64,000 nt of DNA from Lacrimispora sp. 210928-DFI.3.58 (GCF_020554865.1 NZ_JAJCIC010000027.1:1-64000); one strand, 5' to 3'. Counted from the first letter of the stretch, positions 40,829 to 49,922 are shown. The notes: a model not told the origin generated them from the sequence alone. Numbers and translations are program-made.

Positions 40829-41722
40829 ATGACAATCCTTCAGCTTAAATGCATGCTCACCGTTGCCCAATTCATGAAAATTACTGAGGCCTCACGGCAG
40901 CTCGGCATTACACAATCCTTTGTTTCAAAACAGATACGCGCTCTGGAAAAGGAGCTGGGAGTTTCTTTATTTCACCGGACTACCCATTCTCTCTCCATTA
41001 CACCGGAGTGTGTGGAAATTCTTCCTTACGCAGAAAAAATAATCAACGAATATGCCAAACTTGAGACAGCCAGCATCAACTGCCAAAAATCTCCTGAGCA
41101 AAAGCTTTTAACGATCTGTTCCATTCCTGTCCTTCCTCATTATGGTATCATCGACAAGATCGTCCAGTTTGGAGATAACAATCCCGATACTTTGATCCAT
41201 ATTTCAGAAGGCTCTGTTTCTGAAGCGCTGATCTCCGTGGATCATCAGGATGCAGATATCGGCATCATCCGAACGCAGAATCTAAAAGATAATGTATATG
41301 ATATCTACCCTTTTTTGGAGGACAATTATGTAATCCTGGTGAATGAAAATCACCCACTGGCTTATTTAAAGGAAGCAACCATGGACCTTTTTATTCACGA
41401 CAAATTCTTGCTGATGAATGACACATACTATATTCCCTTTTACAAAGATATCTTGCAGGAAATCAGTCCTTATCTGAACATTACATATACACGAATGCGG
41501 GTTACTACCATAAAAACATATATCCAGAAGAATCGGTATGTTACCATTCTGCCAAGCCGGATAGCCTGCTATCCCGATCTTGACGGCATGCGTGCGATCC
41601 CTATTAAAAATTGTCCATATTTTCATATGGTAATGGTAACAAAAAAGGGGACAGAAGTTCCATACAAATGCAGAGAATTTATAGACTATATTCTTGCAGA
41701 GTACAAAAACTACTCCCCTTAA
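40829..41722 (+). CDS. LysR-family transcriptional regulator
   Basis: The protein has 297 residues from ATG 40829, behind AAAGGAG; an in-frame ATG 11 codons earlier has no site. It has an HTH (LTVAQFMKITEASRQLGITQ, SFVSKQIRALEKELGVSLFH) and an effector-binding domain (about 90-295). It is divergent from the other LysR gene with a 26-bp palindrome in between, so the two may regulate each other or the same island. The effector is unknown. Confidence 0.88.
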   Translation: MTILQLKCMLTVAQFMKITEASRQLGITQSFVSKQIRALEKELGVSLFHRTTHSLSITPECVEILPYAEKIINEYAKLETASINCQKSPEQKLLTICSIPVLPHYGIIDKIVQFGDNNPDTLIHISEGSVSEALISVDHQDADIGIIRTQNLKDNVYDIYPFLEDNYVILVNENHPLAYLKEATMDLFIHDKFLLMNDTYYIPFYKDILQEISPYLNITYTRMRVTTIKTYIQKNRYVTILPSRIACYPDLDGMRAIPIKNCPYFHMVMVTKKGTEVPYKCREFIDYILAEYKNYSP

Positions 41723-41729
41723 GGTGGGT

Positions 41730-42452
41730 TCAGCTTCCGCTTTCTTCCGTATTCAAATACTCCATAATCCCCATATGTATCGTCCAGGCCAAACGATCCT
41801 GGTATGCCGGATCCTCCAGTCTGGCGGCTTCCTCCCCGTTGCTTAAAAAGCCGCACTCCACGATCACAATGGGGGTTTTTACATGGAGGAGGAGGTAGTA
41901 GCTGCCGTTGGCCTTTGCCAGGCGCTTGTTGTCCTCGCCCAGGACATAGTCAAACCGCTCCTGCAAAAGCTCTGCCAGATATTTTCCCTTCTCCGATGTC
42001 TTGTAGTAGAAAACCTGGCCGCCTGATACGTATTCCTCATGGTAGCTGTTCTGGTGGATGCTGACTGCCAGATCCGGCTTTGCCTCCTCTATGATCTCGC
42101 ACCGCTTCCTCATATCCGCCATTTTCTTATGGCTGTCCCCGGAGGAGTACAGGCCTGCGTCGCTGTCCCTTGTCAGAATGACCTCCACATCTGAGGCCTC
42201 CAGATAGGCCTTCAGCTTACGCACGATCTCCAGATTGATATCCTTTTCCAGCTGGCCGCCGATCCCTACCTTTCCAGGGTCATTGCCTCCATGTCCGGCG
42301 TCCAGAACGATCCTGTACTTTGTCCTTTTTTCACTGGCCTGGCGGACATTCTGGCTTTGGACCACAGCCAGTGTCCCGGCCTGCCAGGAGATCAGAGCCA
42401 CGATGCAGAGCAGAAGAATCCCCATCGCAGTCTGCCATGCTGATTGCCTCAT
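41730..42452 (-). CDS. cwlD: N-acetylmuramoyl-L-alanine amidase, CwlD type
   Basis: The 240-residue protein has an N-terminal membrane or signal segment (about 8-30: TAMGILLLCIVALISWQAGT) and an Amidase_3 domain with zinc ligands: His in VLDAGHGGNDPGK, Glu in QLEKDINLEIV, His in LAVSIHQNSYHE, and catalytic Glu in IVIVECGFLSN. It removes peptides from muramic acid. In spore formers CwlD does this in cortex synthesis to allow muramic-delta-lactam formation, and the size matches CwlD. The start has AAGGGAG upstream. Context (YyaC and the GH18 hydrolase) supports a spore role. Confidence 0.83.
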   Translation of the reverse strand: MRQSAWQTAMGILLLCIVALISWQAGTLAVVQSQNVRQASEKRTKYRIVLDAGHGGNDPGKVGIGGQLEKDINLEIVRKLKAYLEASDVEVILTRDSDAGLYSSGDSHKKMADMRKRCEIIEEAKPDLAVSIHQNSYHEEYVSGGQVFYYKTSEKGKYLAELLQERFDYVLGEDNKRLAKANGSYYLLLHVKTPIVIVECGFLSNGEEAARLEDPAYQDRLAWTIHMGIMEYLNTEESGS

Positions 42453-42533
42453 TCCGGGTACTCCCTTACAGCCTTTGCTTTCAGTATATTCATCCTCCGG
42501 CTGAAAATACCCATTTTCTCCTGTCCTGGATCT

Positions 42534-44003
42534 CTATTCCCGGATCAGATGGTTATAATCCATAACCGCATCTTCCACTATATACTCCAGATATTGGTAA
42601 AGAATAATAGGATAGCAATATTCCTTCCACATGCCATACCCCGGCTCTTTTACCGCTTCCTCCACCACTTCATAGGCCTTGCCTGCGTAGCAGGCAGCAT
42701 TGATATCCGCATAAACCTTTGACATCTGCTGCTTCTCCTCCTCTGTCAGCTTTACGAAAACGCTGCCGGTCTCCTCCTCCACAGAGTTTTTCATAGCGTC
42801 ATATGCCTGGTTGTAAAAAATGCGGTTTAAAGTAGGCGGGCTGTAGGTATTGAAATTCAGCAGGTTTTCATCCTTACTGTGATGCTTTCTGGCCCATTTT
42901 TCCATATCCACCTGTCTGGTGTCATAATAAAAGGACTCATCCTCCATATATTCCAGCACACCGTACTGGCAGGGCGGTGTGGTGAGAGAGCTGGTGACGA
43001 TCTCATATATGCCGATGTCCTTATTGCGCATAAAATGCTGCACATGGAGATGCCCGCTTAGAAACAACGGAATATTTTCCGCCTCCAGCATCTGTATCAG
43101 CTCCTCGCTGTGCTCAATGGTGCAGTCATCCACATAAACCTTGCTTTGCTCCAGCAGATTATGATGGGCCACCGGCAGCAGGATCACGCCGTCCTCCCTG
43201 GCCTTCTCAAGCTGCTCCCCAATCCACTCGTATGTCTCTGTCTGGATCATGCCGCCCACCTTATTTCCATACTTGTACTGACAGGTATCAAGCATGAGCA
43301 GGCGCATGGAGGGCCCCAGATCATAGGTATAACTGAGGGAATAGGTATCTCTGCTATCCGCCTCATTATAGCCAAATTCCGCGTATATCCGCTCAAAATC
43401 CCGTGCTGTAGTCAGCTCTGCCGGATAACGTTCTCCGCCTGAATACACAGAGGCGCTGGGATTATTGATGTCGTGGTTTCCAGGGATCACCACCACCGGA
43501 ATACCTGCTTCCTCCACCTTCTCAAGCTTTTCTGCCAGTTCCTCATGACTCTTCTTCTCCCCCTGAAGGGTCAGATCTCCGCTGAGGATCAGCACATCCG
43601 GCGTCTGCAGCTTAATCTGCTCCAGGGCCGCATCTGTGATCTCCCACACATAGTTTGTGAGCTTTCCATCCCCATGATCCACCATGCTCTGGAAGCCCTC
43701 CCCCATATCGGTAAGGGAAGAGGACAGATAATGAATATCTGTCATCAGTATGATGCGTTTTCCGCCTTTCAGCCTCTCGGCCGCAACCTCTTTTTCATTG
43801 TCCGGAAATGGTTCGATCTCCTGGGGCTGCGGTGAGGTTGGCTTCACAGTCTCCTGTTCTGCCAGCTTCGTTCCCGCCTGGCTTCCCTGACTGCCGGCCT
43901 CCGGCCTCCTCTGTCCTTCTGTTCCCGTCTGTATACCGCAGCCTGCCGCACCCAGGCAGAGCGTGGCTGCCAGGATTCCTGCTGTCCATTTTATGCCTTT
44001 CAT
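42534..44003 (-). CDS. Calcineurin-like metallophosphoesterase lipoprotein
   Basis: The protein has 489 residues from ATG 44003 behind GAGGTG. It has a lipoprotein signal (TAGILAATLCLGAAGCGI, Cys near residue 22) and a linker rich in Gln, Glu and Pro. The dinuclear metallophosphoesterase motifs follow: ILMTDIHYLSS (D-x-H), LILSGDLTLQGE (GD), VVIPGNHDINNP (GNHD), LLPVAHHNLLEQ and LFLSGHLHVQHF (GHxH). These are complete, so it should be active on phosphodi- or monoesters outside the membrane. The C-terminal 130 residues form an extra helical domain. It lies downstream of the GH18 gene on the same strand. Confidence 0.85.
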   Translation of the reverse strand: MKGIKWTAGILAATLCLGAAGCGIQTGTEGQRRPEAGSQGSQAGTKLAEQETVKPTSPQPQEIEPFPDNEKEVAAERLKGGKRIILMTDIHYLSSSLTDMGEGFQSMVDHGDGKLTNYVWEITDAALEQIKLQTPDVLILSGDLTLQGEKKSHEELAEKLEKVEEAGIPVVVIPGNHDINNPSASVYSGGERYPAELTTARDFERIYAEFGYNEADSRDTYSLSYTYDLGPSMRLLMLDTCQYKYGNKVGGMIQTETYEWIGEQLEKAREDGVILLPVAHHNLLEQSKVYVDDCTIEHSEELIQMLEAENIPLFLSGHLHVQHFMRNKDIGIYEIVTSSLTTPPCQYGVLEYMEDESFYYDTRQVDMEKWARKHHSKDENLLNFNTYSPPTLNRIFYNQAYDAMKNSVEEETGSVFVKLTEEEKQQMSKVYADINAACYAGKAYEVVEEAVKEPGYGMWKEYCYPIILYQYLEYIVEDAVMDYNHLIRE

Positions 44004-44026
44004 ATTAAACACCTCAGATCTGTCTG

Positions 44027-45712
44027 TCACTTTATTTCAGAGATCACGTCCCATATCTTTGCAGGCTCAAAGCCTAGCTTCCAGCAGGCCACTCCTGCCA
44101 GATCATACTGCTTGATCAGATCAGCCTTTAAGCCCAGGGAACGCTCCTCCTCCATCCATATATACTGGCTTCCGCTGTCATTTACAGTTTCACCATAGTA
44201 CTGGCCCAGTTCTCCCTTCCATTCCAGGGAAATGCCATTTTCCTCCACCCAGTTTTCCGCATCCGCAATGCCGTAGGCCTTTGAGGTGGTGGTCCCCCCA
44301 TTTACTGTCCAAACTCTTGTGTAGAAGGGTACGCCGTTTATGACCTTCTCCTTTGGCACATCCTTCAGTGTATTTGCGATTCCGTCCTTCACATAGGAAA
44401 TGGATGCAACGGAGCCTGCCTCTCCTCCCGCATAATGCTCGTCATAGCCCATAATGATCACATAGTCGGCCACGATCCCCTGCTCTCTCCTGTTATAGAA
44501 GGCAGTGTAGGCAGAAGGAACGTAATTGTCAACAGAAAGCACCAGTCCCTTTTTGCGGCAAGAAACAGACATTTCGCGGATAAACTGTACATAATGAGGC
44601 CCGGCCTCTGCCTTCAGGCTCTCGAAATCCAGATTGAAGCCGTCAAAGCCATAGGTATCTGCTTCTTCCATGAGGTTTTCGATCAGCTTTTTTCTCACAG
44701 AGGTAGATGACATAAGCTCCTTTGTATCCAGATTCTTTACGCTCTCCTCTGTGCTCACATTTTCCACCATGGCCCATACCTGAAGTCCCATCCCGTGGGC
44801 CTTGTCCACATAGTCCTTATCTGCCAGGGATACATAAGTACCGTCATTTGACACCACATTGAACCAGGTGGGAACGATCACATTCATTCCTACTGCATTC
44901 CCCGCATAGCTTTCCAGCGTGCTGTTGGCCTCCCTCCTTGTCACCTGATGAAAGCCCAGGCGTACCTTTCCCTCCATGGAAATACTGGTATAAACAGGGG
45001 CTTCAAAGCTGCTCACCGGCGTTTCCGTTTCCCGGCCCTCCAGCTTACGGTTCTCAATGTAGCCCATATAGCCGTCAGCGGTCCTGACCTTGGACCAATT
45101 CTCCATGGGATCCAGCACAGTCACCCTGTCCCCCTTCTCTGCCCCTGTGATGATCTGGCTCTTGACTCCGCCCTTTTCCCTGATCTGGCCCGCCCGCTTG
45201 ATCACCGCGGTCTCATAAGGCTCCCATTTGGTGTCGATAAACACTCTCTTTATCTGGCTTGTGTCAAAGGACTCTGCCCGGATATCTGTGTAATTTTGTA
45301 TGAGCCCCAGGGACAGATACATGCCGTCCTCCTTCACCTTAAAAAGGGAGGCACCATCCCCGCCAGCCGAGGACTCATCTGCATATAAAATGGACTCAGG
45401 GAGTGCATAGACCAACAGCTTTTCCCCTTCATCCCAGTAAAAACGCTGGTTCAGATAATCATTCACCCAATCAATAGGCAGATAGACCTGCCCATCCTCA
45501 TAGAGCCCCTTTTCCTCCTGCAGCTCATGGTCCAGTATCAGGGCTACCTGGCTGCCCTTTATGCCAAAGATCCGGCTTTTATCTGCCATCTCATTATTCG
45601 GCTTGTATTTCACTGCATAGAGCCACCCCAGCACTCCTCCTGCTGCCATAAGAACCAGCAACAGCACAAGCACTGCAACCATGCATCCATGTCCCTTTCT
45701 CCTTCTGCTCAT
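44027..45712 (-). CDS. GH18 family glycoside hydrolase with SH3-like domain, spore-peptidoglycan type
   Basis: The protein has 561 residues. ATG 45712 is chosen because GGAGG lies 5 bases upstream; other in-frame starts lack a site. It has a membrane anchor (about 12-35: VAVLVLLLVLMAAGGVLGWL), a copper-amine-oxidase-N-like region (about 70-170), a bacterial SH3 domain (about 185-235: KGDRVTVLDPMENWSKVRTA, YMGYIENRKL), and a GH18 barrel (about 250-561) with catalytic motif YGFDGFNLDFESL. Members of this layout cleave N-acetylglucosaminyl bonds in spore cortex. All catalytic acids are present. It lies upstream of the phosphoesterase gene. Confidence 0.85.
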   Translation of the reverse strand: MSRRRKGHGCMVAVLVLLLVLMAAGGVLGWLYAVKYKPNNEMADKSRIFGIKGSQVALILDHELQEEKGLYEDGQVYLPIDWVNDYLNQRFYWDEGEKLLVYALPESILYADESSAGGDGASLFKVKEDGMYLSLGLIQNYTDIRAESFDTSQIKRVFIDTKWEPYETAVIKRAGQIREKGGVKSQIITGAEKGDRVTVLDPMENWSKVRTADGYMGYIENRKLEGRETETPVSSFEAPVYTSISMEGKVRLGFHQVTRREANSTLESYAGNAVGMNVIVPTWFNVVSNDGTYVSLADKDYVDKAHGMGLQVWAMVENVSTEESVKNLDTKELMSSTSVRKKLIENLMEEADTYGFDGFNLDFESLKAEAGPHYVQFIREMSVSCRKKGLVLSVDNYVPSAYTAFYNRREQGIVADYVIIMGYDEHYAGGEAGSVASISYVKDGIANTLKDVPKEKVINGVPFYTRVWTVNGGTTTSKAYGIADAENWVEENGISLEWKGELGQYYGETVNDSGSQYIWMEEERSLGLKADLIKQYDLAGVACWKLGFEPAKIWDVISEIK

Positions 45713-45856
45713 GCTATCCTCCAATTTATGTATAATTATTTTCATTTTATCATAAAACCCATTAATTGGGGGAATGAATTCTTTACAATTTACGTACAGC
45801 AAAAGCAGGAGCCCGGAAATCCTCTTCCCACGGCTCCTGCCCTGCTGCAATCCCTA

Positions 45857-46600
45857 TTAAAATTTCAACAGATTCTGTAATGCCCTCTCCCGGATCATCA
45901 CATCATAATGCTCTTTAAAATATGCCTCATTTGCATGCTCACCCGAAAGCTTCACAGCATACTCAGACAAAATATTGCAGGCTCTGGAAAAATCCAGATC
46001 GCTTGTGTCCCGGCGCTTGAGCACCAGATAATACTGGCGTGTGCCGGGCTTCTTATACAGGGTATTATCCCCATCCCACACGCCCTCCACTGCCCTGGCA
46101 GCCTCTCCTGCCCTGTCCAGATGGTCGAAGCGGAATATACGGCAGCTGTTTGCAGCAGCCTGCGGTTTCGGGGCCGTCTCCGGCACCTCTGCATCACTTG
46201 CCTGTCCGTCGCTCTTTATACCATTTGCATCCAGGTAATTCAAAGCATCCTGGGCTCCCTCTAAAAATTCATTGGCCAGCTGGGAAAGCAGGGAGCTCTG
46301 GTTTTCCTCTGTAAAGGGGGAGAATTTCGCAAAGCGGGTATCCAGCTCCTCCGGATCCTCGATCTTAGTGATCACCAGCATGATACTCTCGCTTGACAGC
46401 GGTATGGCCTCCACCATAAGAGGGATATCCTCGGCTTCAAAGCCAACCTCATTGGAGGCACGCTGTATCATCTCGCGAAACAGCTTTCTTGCCTTTTCCG
46501 TTCCATAGGCCAACTCTACCAGGTTAATATTGCGTGCGCTCAAATCAAAGCTTGTGAGGGTGCAGCGTATCTGATTATCACTTATCCGTTCTATCTTCAT
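45857..46600 (-). CDS. mecA: Adaptor protein MecA
   Basis: The protein has 247 residues from ATG 46600 (KIERISDNQIRCTLTSFDLS), 9 bases after AGGAAG. The N-terminal substrate-binding domain (1-100) and the ClpC-binding C-terminal domain (about 155-247: SCRIFRFDHLDRAGEAARAV, YYLVLKRRDT, EHYDVMIRERALQNLLKF) have the usual layout, joined by an Ala/Pro/Glu linker. MecA delivers proteins to ClpCP for degradation. In Firmicutes it controls competence, stress and sporulation regulators. There is a 230-base AT-rich gap after its start before the next promoter. Confidence 0.88.
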   Translation of the reverse strand: MKIERISDNQIRCTLTSFDLSARNINLVELAYGTEKARKLFREMIQRASNEVGFEAEDIPLMVEAIPLSSESIMLVITKIEDPEELDTRFAKFSPFTEENQSSLLSQLANEFLEGAQDALNYLDANGIKSDGQASDAEVPETAPKPQAAANSCRIFRFDHLDRAGEAARAVEGVWDGDNTLYKKPGTRQYYLVLKRRDTSDLDFSRACNILSEYAVKLSGEHANEAYFKEHYDVMIRERALQNLLKF

Positions 46601-46841
46601 AGGATTCACTTCCTGTTCTGTATCAAAATGTGAGGTGCAGCCTTTCTACCTTTCATTTGCCAAGCATACCGGAAAGCCGCCATCGGCAGGTTCTCCGGCC
46701 GGCATCAAAAGATAGACTTCTACAATTTAAATATACTACATAACAGACCAAAATATCAATTGAAAGAAGAAAATTTTAAGAAAAATTTATGGAAAGGCCG
46801 CCATAAAAATTCGCGTAAAAATCTGGATGTTTTAACGACCA

Positions 46842-46870
46842 TAGACATTTCCTGTTTTTGGGATTACAAT
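46842..46870 (+). promoter_or_regulatory. Promoter of the kinase/P-loop operon
   Basis: The -35 is TAGACA (46842-46847), the spacer 17 bp, and the -10 TACAAT (46865-46870). The transcript would start about 35 bases before the ATA start of the kinase. The gap 46601-46880 has no other gene. Confidence 0.55.
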
Positions 46871-46910
46871 TCTAGTCAGAGATGGTGATAAAGGATAGGA
46901 AGGAGGGAGA

Positions 46911-48326
46911 ATAGAGGACAAGCTTTTATTCGGGAAATACCGGCTGCTCTCAAAAGCAGGCTCCGGCAGAACGGGAACCGTATGGCTGGCCGTCCACACA
47001 GGGCTGGAGGAATACAGGGCCATCAAATGCGTTCCCAAGGCGCAGGCAGACTATGAGACCTTCCGCAGGGAAGCTCTGATACTCAAGGAGCTGCGCCATC
47101 CAGGCATACCCTTTGTATATGACCTGGAGGAAGATAAGGATTATTTTTATTTAATCGAGGAATATCTGGAAGGATATTCTCTGTATGCTCTGATCACACG
47201 TCAGGGCACTCTCAAGGAAGCAGAGGCAGTCCAATATGGAATGCAGATCTGCTCTCTCGTGGAATACATGCACTCCGCATGTAAAACTCCCATATTACAC
47301 TTAGATTTACAACCAAATAATCTGATAATACATAACGGCATTGTACGGCTGATCGATTTTGACCACGCAGCCGGCTGCGAAACTGTGGATATTGGTGGAA
47401 AACGTTATGGAACAGTGGGCTGTGCAGCTCCTGAACAATATGACTCTGACCGCGTATTAGATGTCAGGACTGACATTTATGCCATTGGTGCAGTCCTCCG
47501 GTTTATGCTGCAGGGAACCCAGACACCGGGAGCAGGCAGCTGCCCTTCCATATCAGAACCACTGGACCGGATTATCAGAAAATGTATGGAGCAGGACATG
47601 GAGGACCGTTTTGCATCTGCACGTGACGCAGCGGATGCACTGAGACGCCTTCCTGTCAGCAAAGAGGCCGCAGGCACCGCCATAGAGGCATCGCCATCTC
47701 TAAATGTAATTCTGGCAGGCAGCAGATCCGGAGCCGGAACTACCCATCTTGCCTTTGGCCTGTGCCGCTTTTTGACAAAAAAACATTATAAAACGCTCTA
47801 TGAAGAGCACAACAGATCCATGGCTGTACGGACCATGTCTTCCCTTTACAGGGCACGCCCGGACTCTTACGGGATATACCACATAGAAGGCTGTTATATG
47901 AAGCCCTGGTACGGCCCGGCGGCAAAGCTTCCCAAACCGGAAGGCTTTTCCATTGTACTAAAGGATTTCGGTACACATTGGCGGGAGGCCGGCCAGTCCC
48001 TTCACACATCAAAAGGACTCCTGATGGCCGTGGTCTCAGAAAGCTCATGGGAAAGAGGGCAGACTGCCCGTATGCTGGAGGAGATCGGGCTGGGGAGAGC
48101 GGGGGACAGATCCCCTATATACGTAGTTTTGCGTCACGCAGATGAAAAATATAAGAAAAGAAAAGCTCTCCTGGGAGCTCTGGAAAAGCACCGGGAGATC
48201 ATGCTTTTCCGTTCTCCCGAATACCCGGATCCCTTTAAAAAAAGCCTGCCGTCAGAGTCCTTTTTTAAGGCACTCTGGAACGCAGCAGGACAAAACAGCC
48301 TAAGGGAGGAAAAAGGAGGATTGTAG
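46911..48326 (+). CDS. Hanks-type protein kinase fused to a degenerate P-loop domain, ATA start
   Basis: The reading frame opens after a stop at 46896-46898. The first codon that fits is ATA 46911, four bases after AAGGAGG; then comes EDKLLFGKYRLLSKAGSGRT, a normal kinase N-terminus, so an ATG-to-ATA change is likely. The 471-residue protein has a kinase domain (1-250): Gly loop AGSGRTGTV, Lys in RAIKCVPK, HRD-like HLDLQPNN (Arg replaced by Leu, Lys by Gln), DFG-like DFD, and APE in CAAPEQY. The second domain (about 265-460) has a P-loop-like GSRSGAGTTH without the Walker A Lys. It is coupled to the next gene. Confidence 0.75.
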   Translation: MEDKLLFGKYRLLSKAGSGRTGTVWLAVHTGLEEYRAIKCVPKAQADYETFRREALILKELRHPGIPFVYDLEEDKDYFYLIEEYLEGYSLYALITRQGTLKEAEAVQYGMQICSLVEYMHSACKTPILHLDLQPNNLIIHNGIVRLIDFDHAAGCETVDIGGKRYGTVGCAAPEQYDSDRVLDVRTDIYAIGAVLRFMLQGTQTPGAGSCPSISEPLDRIIRKCMEQDMEDRFASARDAADALRRLPVSKEAAGTAIEASPSLNVILAGSRSGAGTTHLAFGLCRFLTKKHYKTLYEEHNRSMAVRTMSSLYRARPDSYGIYHIEGCYMKPWYGPAAKLPKPEGFSIVLKDFGTHWREAGQSLHTSKGLLMAVVSESSWERGQTARMLEEIGLGRAGDRSPIYVVLRHADEKYKKRKALLGALEKHREIMLFRSPEYPDPFKKSLPSESFFKALWNAAGQNSLREEKGGL

Positions 48327-48328
48327 CT

Positions 48329-48907
48329 ATGCGCGATTGCAGGGTGATCGGAGTGACCGGAGCGGGGAGAGGAACAGGTGCTACCCACCTGTCCATACTG
48401 TGTGCCAACTATTTAGCCAGCTGCATGCAGCGCAAAGTATCAGTCATCCAGTGGAACAGCCATGGGGATTTCCAGAAGGTGGAACATATGCTGGCAGGAA
48501 ACAGCAGGCAGGACTCTGCCCTTGTGAAATACCCGCTTTTTGAAGCAGACTATTATAAGACAGGGGATCCCCGTCTGCTGGCTCAGTGTATGGAGGACGC
48601 CTATGATGACATCATTATCGACTTTGGTGAAATGAGAGACGCCATCCGTGGCGAGTGGCTCAGATGCAGCATACAGGTAATAACTGCATCCCTGTCAGAA
48701 TGGAAGCTGGAGGCATTTTTGGAATTTCTCTCCGGAGAGAAGAAACTGGGCAAAGGGTGGATCTACGCAGCTGCCTTTGGCAGTGAGGACACAAGAAAAG
48801 AGATTGAAAAACAGTTTCGGATCTCTCTGAACCGGATTCCACTTTCAGTAGATGCCTTTTCAGTGGACCGCGGGATCATGGATTGGTTCAAGGGGATTTT
48901 GAATTGA
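48329..48907 (+). CDS. Degenerate P-loop (MinD/CpaE-like) protein
   Basis: This 192-residue protein starts 3 bases after the kinase stop. It begins with GVTGAGRGTGATHLSILCAN, which keeps the glycine-rich loop of MinD/ParA ATPases but lacks the signature Lys. Then come DDIIIDFGEMRDAIRGEW (Walker B-like with Asp) and a C-terminal alpha/beta part ending WFKGILN. It looks like a shorter sister of the C-terminal domain of the kinase gene (GSRSGAGTTHLAFG). Possible roles are scaffold, or sensor in a Tad/Flp-type system, but no other pilus gene is in view. Confidence 0.6.
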   Translation: MRDCRVIGVTGAGRGTGATHLSILCANYLASCMQRKVSVIQWNSHGDFQKVEHMLAGNSRQDSALVKYPLFEADYYKTGDPRLLAQCMEDAYDDIIIDFGEMRDAIRGEWLRCSIQVITASLSEWKLEAFLEFLSGEKKLGKGWIYAAAFGSEDTRKEIEKQFRISLNRIPLSVDAFSVDRGIMDWFKGILN

Positions 48908-48994
48908 AAAAGCAAAAGGCGGACGCGCTTACGGTATCATATGTCACATATTACCTCTACAGTCAAAAGCGTTCCGCCTGTTTTGGGAGGCTTT

Positions 48995-49267
48995 ATGGCA
49001 AAAGCAAAAGAGAAATCCAACGAGAAAAGGGAGCAGAGACTTTACCTGAACGATTTAAAAAGATATAAAAGAAATGGTGTCCGTATCAAGGTCGATGGCA
49101 AAGAATGCCCTGAAGCGGAATGGTACCGCATATTCGAGATGGGGGAAGACGGCTTCTTTTACATGGGCGACTATGTTGGATCCGAAGATGGACATTTGGA
49201 GGAAATACGCTTCGATAAAGTGTATTATAGTGATCCACCTCCTAAAAAAGAAGAGGACGATACGTAA
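48995..49267 (+). CDS. Small conserved-looking hypothetical protein
   Basis: This 90-residue protein starts at ATG 48995 behind GGGAGG; an upstream in-frame ATG has no site. It is charged: a Lys/Glu-rich start (AKAKEKSNEKREQRLYLNDL), then ECPEAEWYRIFEMGEDGFFY, and an acidic end PPPKKEEDD. A compact mixed alpha/beta fold is possible. It follows the P-loop gene after an 87-base gap that has a GGCGGA...TTCCGCC inverted repeat (about 48919-48980). Function is unknown. Confidence 0.6.
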   Translation: MAKAKEKSNEKREQRLYLNDLKRYKRNGVRIKVDGKECPEAEWYRIFEMGEDGFFYMGDYVGSEDGHLEEIRFDKVYYSDPPPKKEEDDT

Positions 49268-49403
49268 GAAGCGCTTTTTTGCTGCCCTCCAGGGATCAGG
49301 GTGTCCGGAGAAAAACGTACTATCTCAGCCTGTGCAGCCAAAGAGGCAGCCTTTTCCCTGCAGGACACAGCAGAACAGAGCGCATACATTCCTGTATATG
49401 TCT

Positions 49404-49446
49404 AATGCCGCAGCCAGATAACCAGATCTGTGCTGCGGCATTTTTC
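49404..49446. terminator. Terminator after the kinase operon
   Basis: ATGCCGCAG (49405-49413) pairs with CTGCGGCAT (49433-49441) and is followed by TTTTCT. It lies between the convergent small hypothetical gene and the DUF1858 gene. Confidence 0.85.
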
Positions 49447-49467
49447 TGTGCCATCTTTTTCCTGTGA

Positions 49468-49668
49468 TTATTTTGCTGCCAGAACTTCGTTAATCTGGGA
49501 AACAAGTGTATCACAATCAATGCCGTGAACCATGCAGGCCTCCTCCAGAGACTCGCCCTGGGATGCAGGACAGCCTAAGCAGTGCATGCCGGCTCTCATC
49601 AGCATGGAAGGAATCAGCTCATCCATCTGGATCAGCTCTCCGATGAGCATATTCTTGTTGATCGTCAT
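49468..49668 (-). CDS. DUF1858 domain-containing redox protein
   Basis: The 66-residue protein has the motif MRAGMHCLGCPASQGESLEE, typical of DUF1858 (hybrid-cluster-protein-associated redox disulfide domain). Cys30 and Cys33 form a C-x-x-C pair that could be a disulfide or a metal site. AAGGAGG lies ahead of the ATG. It is monocistronic. It probably acts in redox or nitric-oxide handling in the anaerobic cytoplasm, but no partner gene is next to it. Confidence 0.88.
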   Translation of the reverse strand: MTINKNMLIGELIQMDELIPSMLMRAGMHCLGCPASQGESLEEACMVHGIDCDTLVSQINEVLAAK

Positions 49669-49893
49669 GGCCGTATACCTCCTTCATATTTCCGCTGTAA
49701 GTATTCCCAATTGAAACGGACTACCGCGCTTCTACCATCATAATACCTTTTTTTACTTTTGGCAAGCCCTCCCTGCCTGAGTTTCCGCATTTTGCCGTGA
49801 CTGCGTTACAGTTCAGGCCTCATGATATTGACAATTTTTTATCATTAACTCTGGTTATAGGTGCTTGTTAAAAAATATTATCAGTTTTTCCTA

Positions 49894-49922
49894 TTGACGT
49901 GTATACAATGTGCATATATAAT
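49894..49922 (+). promoter_or_regulatory. Promoter of the pyruvate formate-lyase operon
   Basis: The -35 is TTGACG (49894-49899), the spacer 17 bp, and the -10 TATAAT (49917-49922). The resulting leader is about 170 bases and contains hairpins GTTGCaaaaGCAAC, CTGGTG...CACCAG and GGCCaaaCGGCC. Strong and probably constitutive, with possible leader control. Confidence 0.85.

Noticed and set aside
46882..46914. 10-codon leader peptide ahead of the kinase (MVIKDRKEGE)
   Set aside because: The ATG has no ribosome binding site, and the AGGAGG lies inside it, so it is most likely chance. Translational coupling cannot be ruled out.
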